Shown in pieces: positions 63,772-64,000 of a stretch of 64,000 bases of DNA (position 1 is the first letter of the stretch; the number at the start of each line of letters is the position of its first letter). The DNA is from an uncultured Winogradskyella sp. (GTDB taxonomy: Bacteria; Bacteroidota; Bacteroidia; Flavobacteriales; Flavobacteriaceae), in contig NZ_CANMJY010000002.1 of NCBI RefSeq assembly GCF_947498345.1, forward strand, positions 332,552 to 396,551. Direction: 5' to 3'. The translations under genes and the position numbers were made by a program. The notes beneath the pieces were generated by a model. The model was not told the origin of the DNA, ran no database searches, and saw only the letters and a program-made list of their open reading frames with translations.

Positions 63772-64000
63772 AGTTTGTAGAGTTGATTTTAAAGAGGAGT
63801 ATTTAACTCATTATATAATGATACTTATTTGTTTTTACGTACATTATCGTATGATTTAAAAAATTGTTTAGCAATTAATTATATTTTTATTAAAAGATTT
63901 TTCTTACATTAAAAATTATTTTATATCTTTAGTAAGTGAATACTCCAAATCACCTTCACCATACTTAACCACTTTAATTTACAGATACTATAATTTATTT

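Overview
The window is a contiguous stretch of an AT-rich chromosome from a marine-type member of the Flavobacteriaceae (Bacteroidota). The evidence is convergent: gliding-motility genes gldD and gldE next to mutY and ssb; a type IX secretion (T9SS) C-terminal sorting domain on a 1311-residue surface protein; TonB-dependent receptors with an N-terminal carboxypeptidase-like plug extension; an isolated atpD-atpC pair split from the rest of the ATP synthase genes; and -7 promoter elements of the Bacteroidota form TAnnTTTG. No phage, insertion sequence, CRISPR array or rRNA was seen. The only tRNA is tRNA-Leu(CAA).

Layout. 1-4.2 kb is a mildly accessory region: the start of a HupE/UreJ-like gene running off the left edge, a membrane-anchored AraC-type regulator, an unrecognised lipoprotein, a TolB-like propeller protein and a CPBP protease. 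4.3-6.8 kb is an FtsX-type ABC permease with paired dyad sites upstream. 7.1-9.2 kb holds tRNA-Leu and atpDC. 9.3-18.3 kb, minus strand, holds a receptor plus SGNH-hydrolase pair, then glmS, a DUF4270 lipoprotein and a short glycogen-synthase-like protein. Divergent from these, 18.4-24.6 kb, are panC, panD, a YbhN-like membrane protein, two tandem esterase-like proteins carrying Asp at the nucleophile elbow, and radA. 25-28.9 kb is the T9SS surface protein, followed by a Crp-like regulator.

29.9-34.4 kb carries ileS, a DksA-like gene and lspA. 34.4-36.8 kb, minus strand, carries rimK, an aspartoacylase-like gene and 5-formyl-THF cyclo-ligase. 36.9-41 kb holds uvrC and a patatin/outer-membrane barrel fusion. 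41.2-48.6 kb holds aromatic amino acid catabolism (hmgA, hpd, tryptophan 2,3-dioxygenase), DUF3108, an M23 peptidase and pgi. 48.8-51.4 kb is a stand-alone TonB receptor. 51.4-54.9 kb is gldD-gldE-ssb-mutY. 55-57.2 kb has HU, a 29-residue basic ribosomal-type protein and RNase G/E. 57.3-60.2 kb has a Tas-like aldo/keto reductase, an OmpA lipoprotein and exonuclease III. 60.3-63.8 kb is a large outer-membrane-like protein without a recognised function.

Most of the window is core flavobacterial chromosome and no complete novel defence or mobile system is evident. The more unusual signals are: the tandem esterase-like pair with an Asp at the nucleophile position; a shared 12-bp palindrome in front of both TonB receptor genes; a conserved-looking but catalytically stripped GlgA-like protein; a perfect dyad at the hmgA promoter; a family of short hairpins just 5' of three genes; and a hairpin-rich leader in front of the RNase G/E gene.
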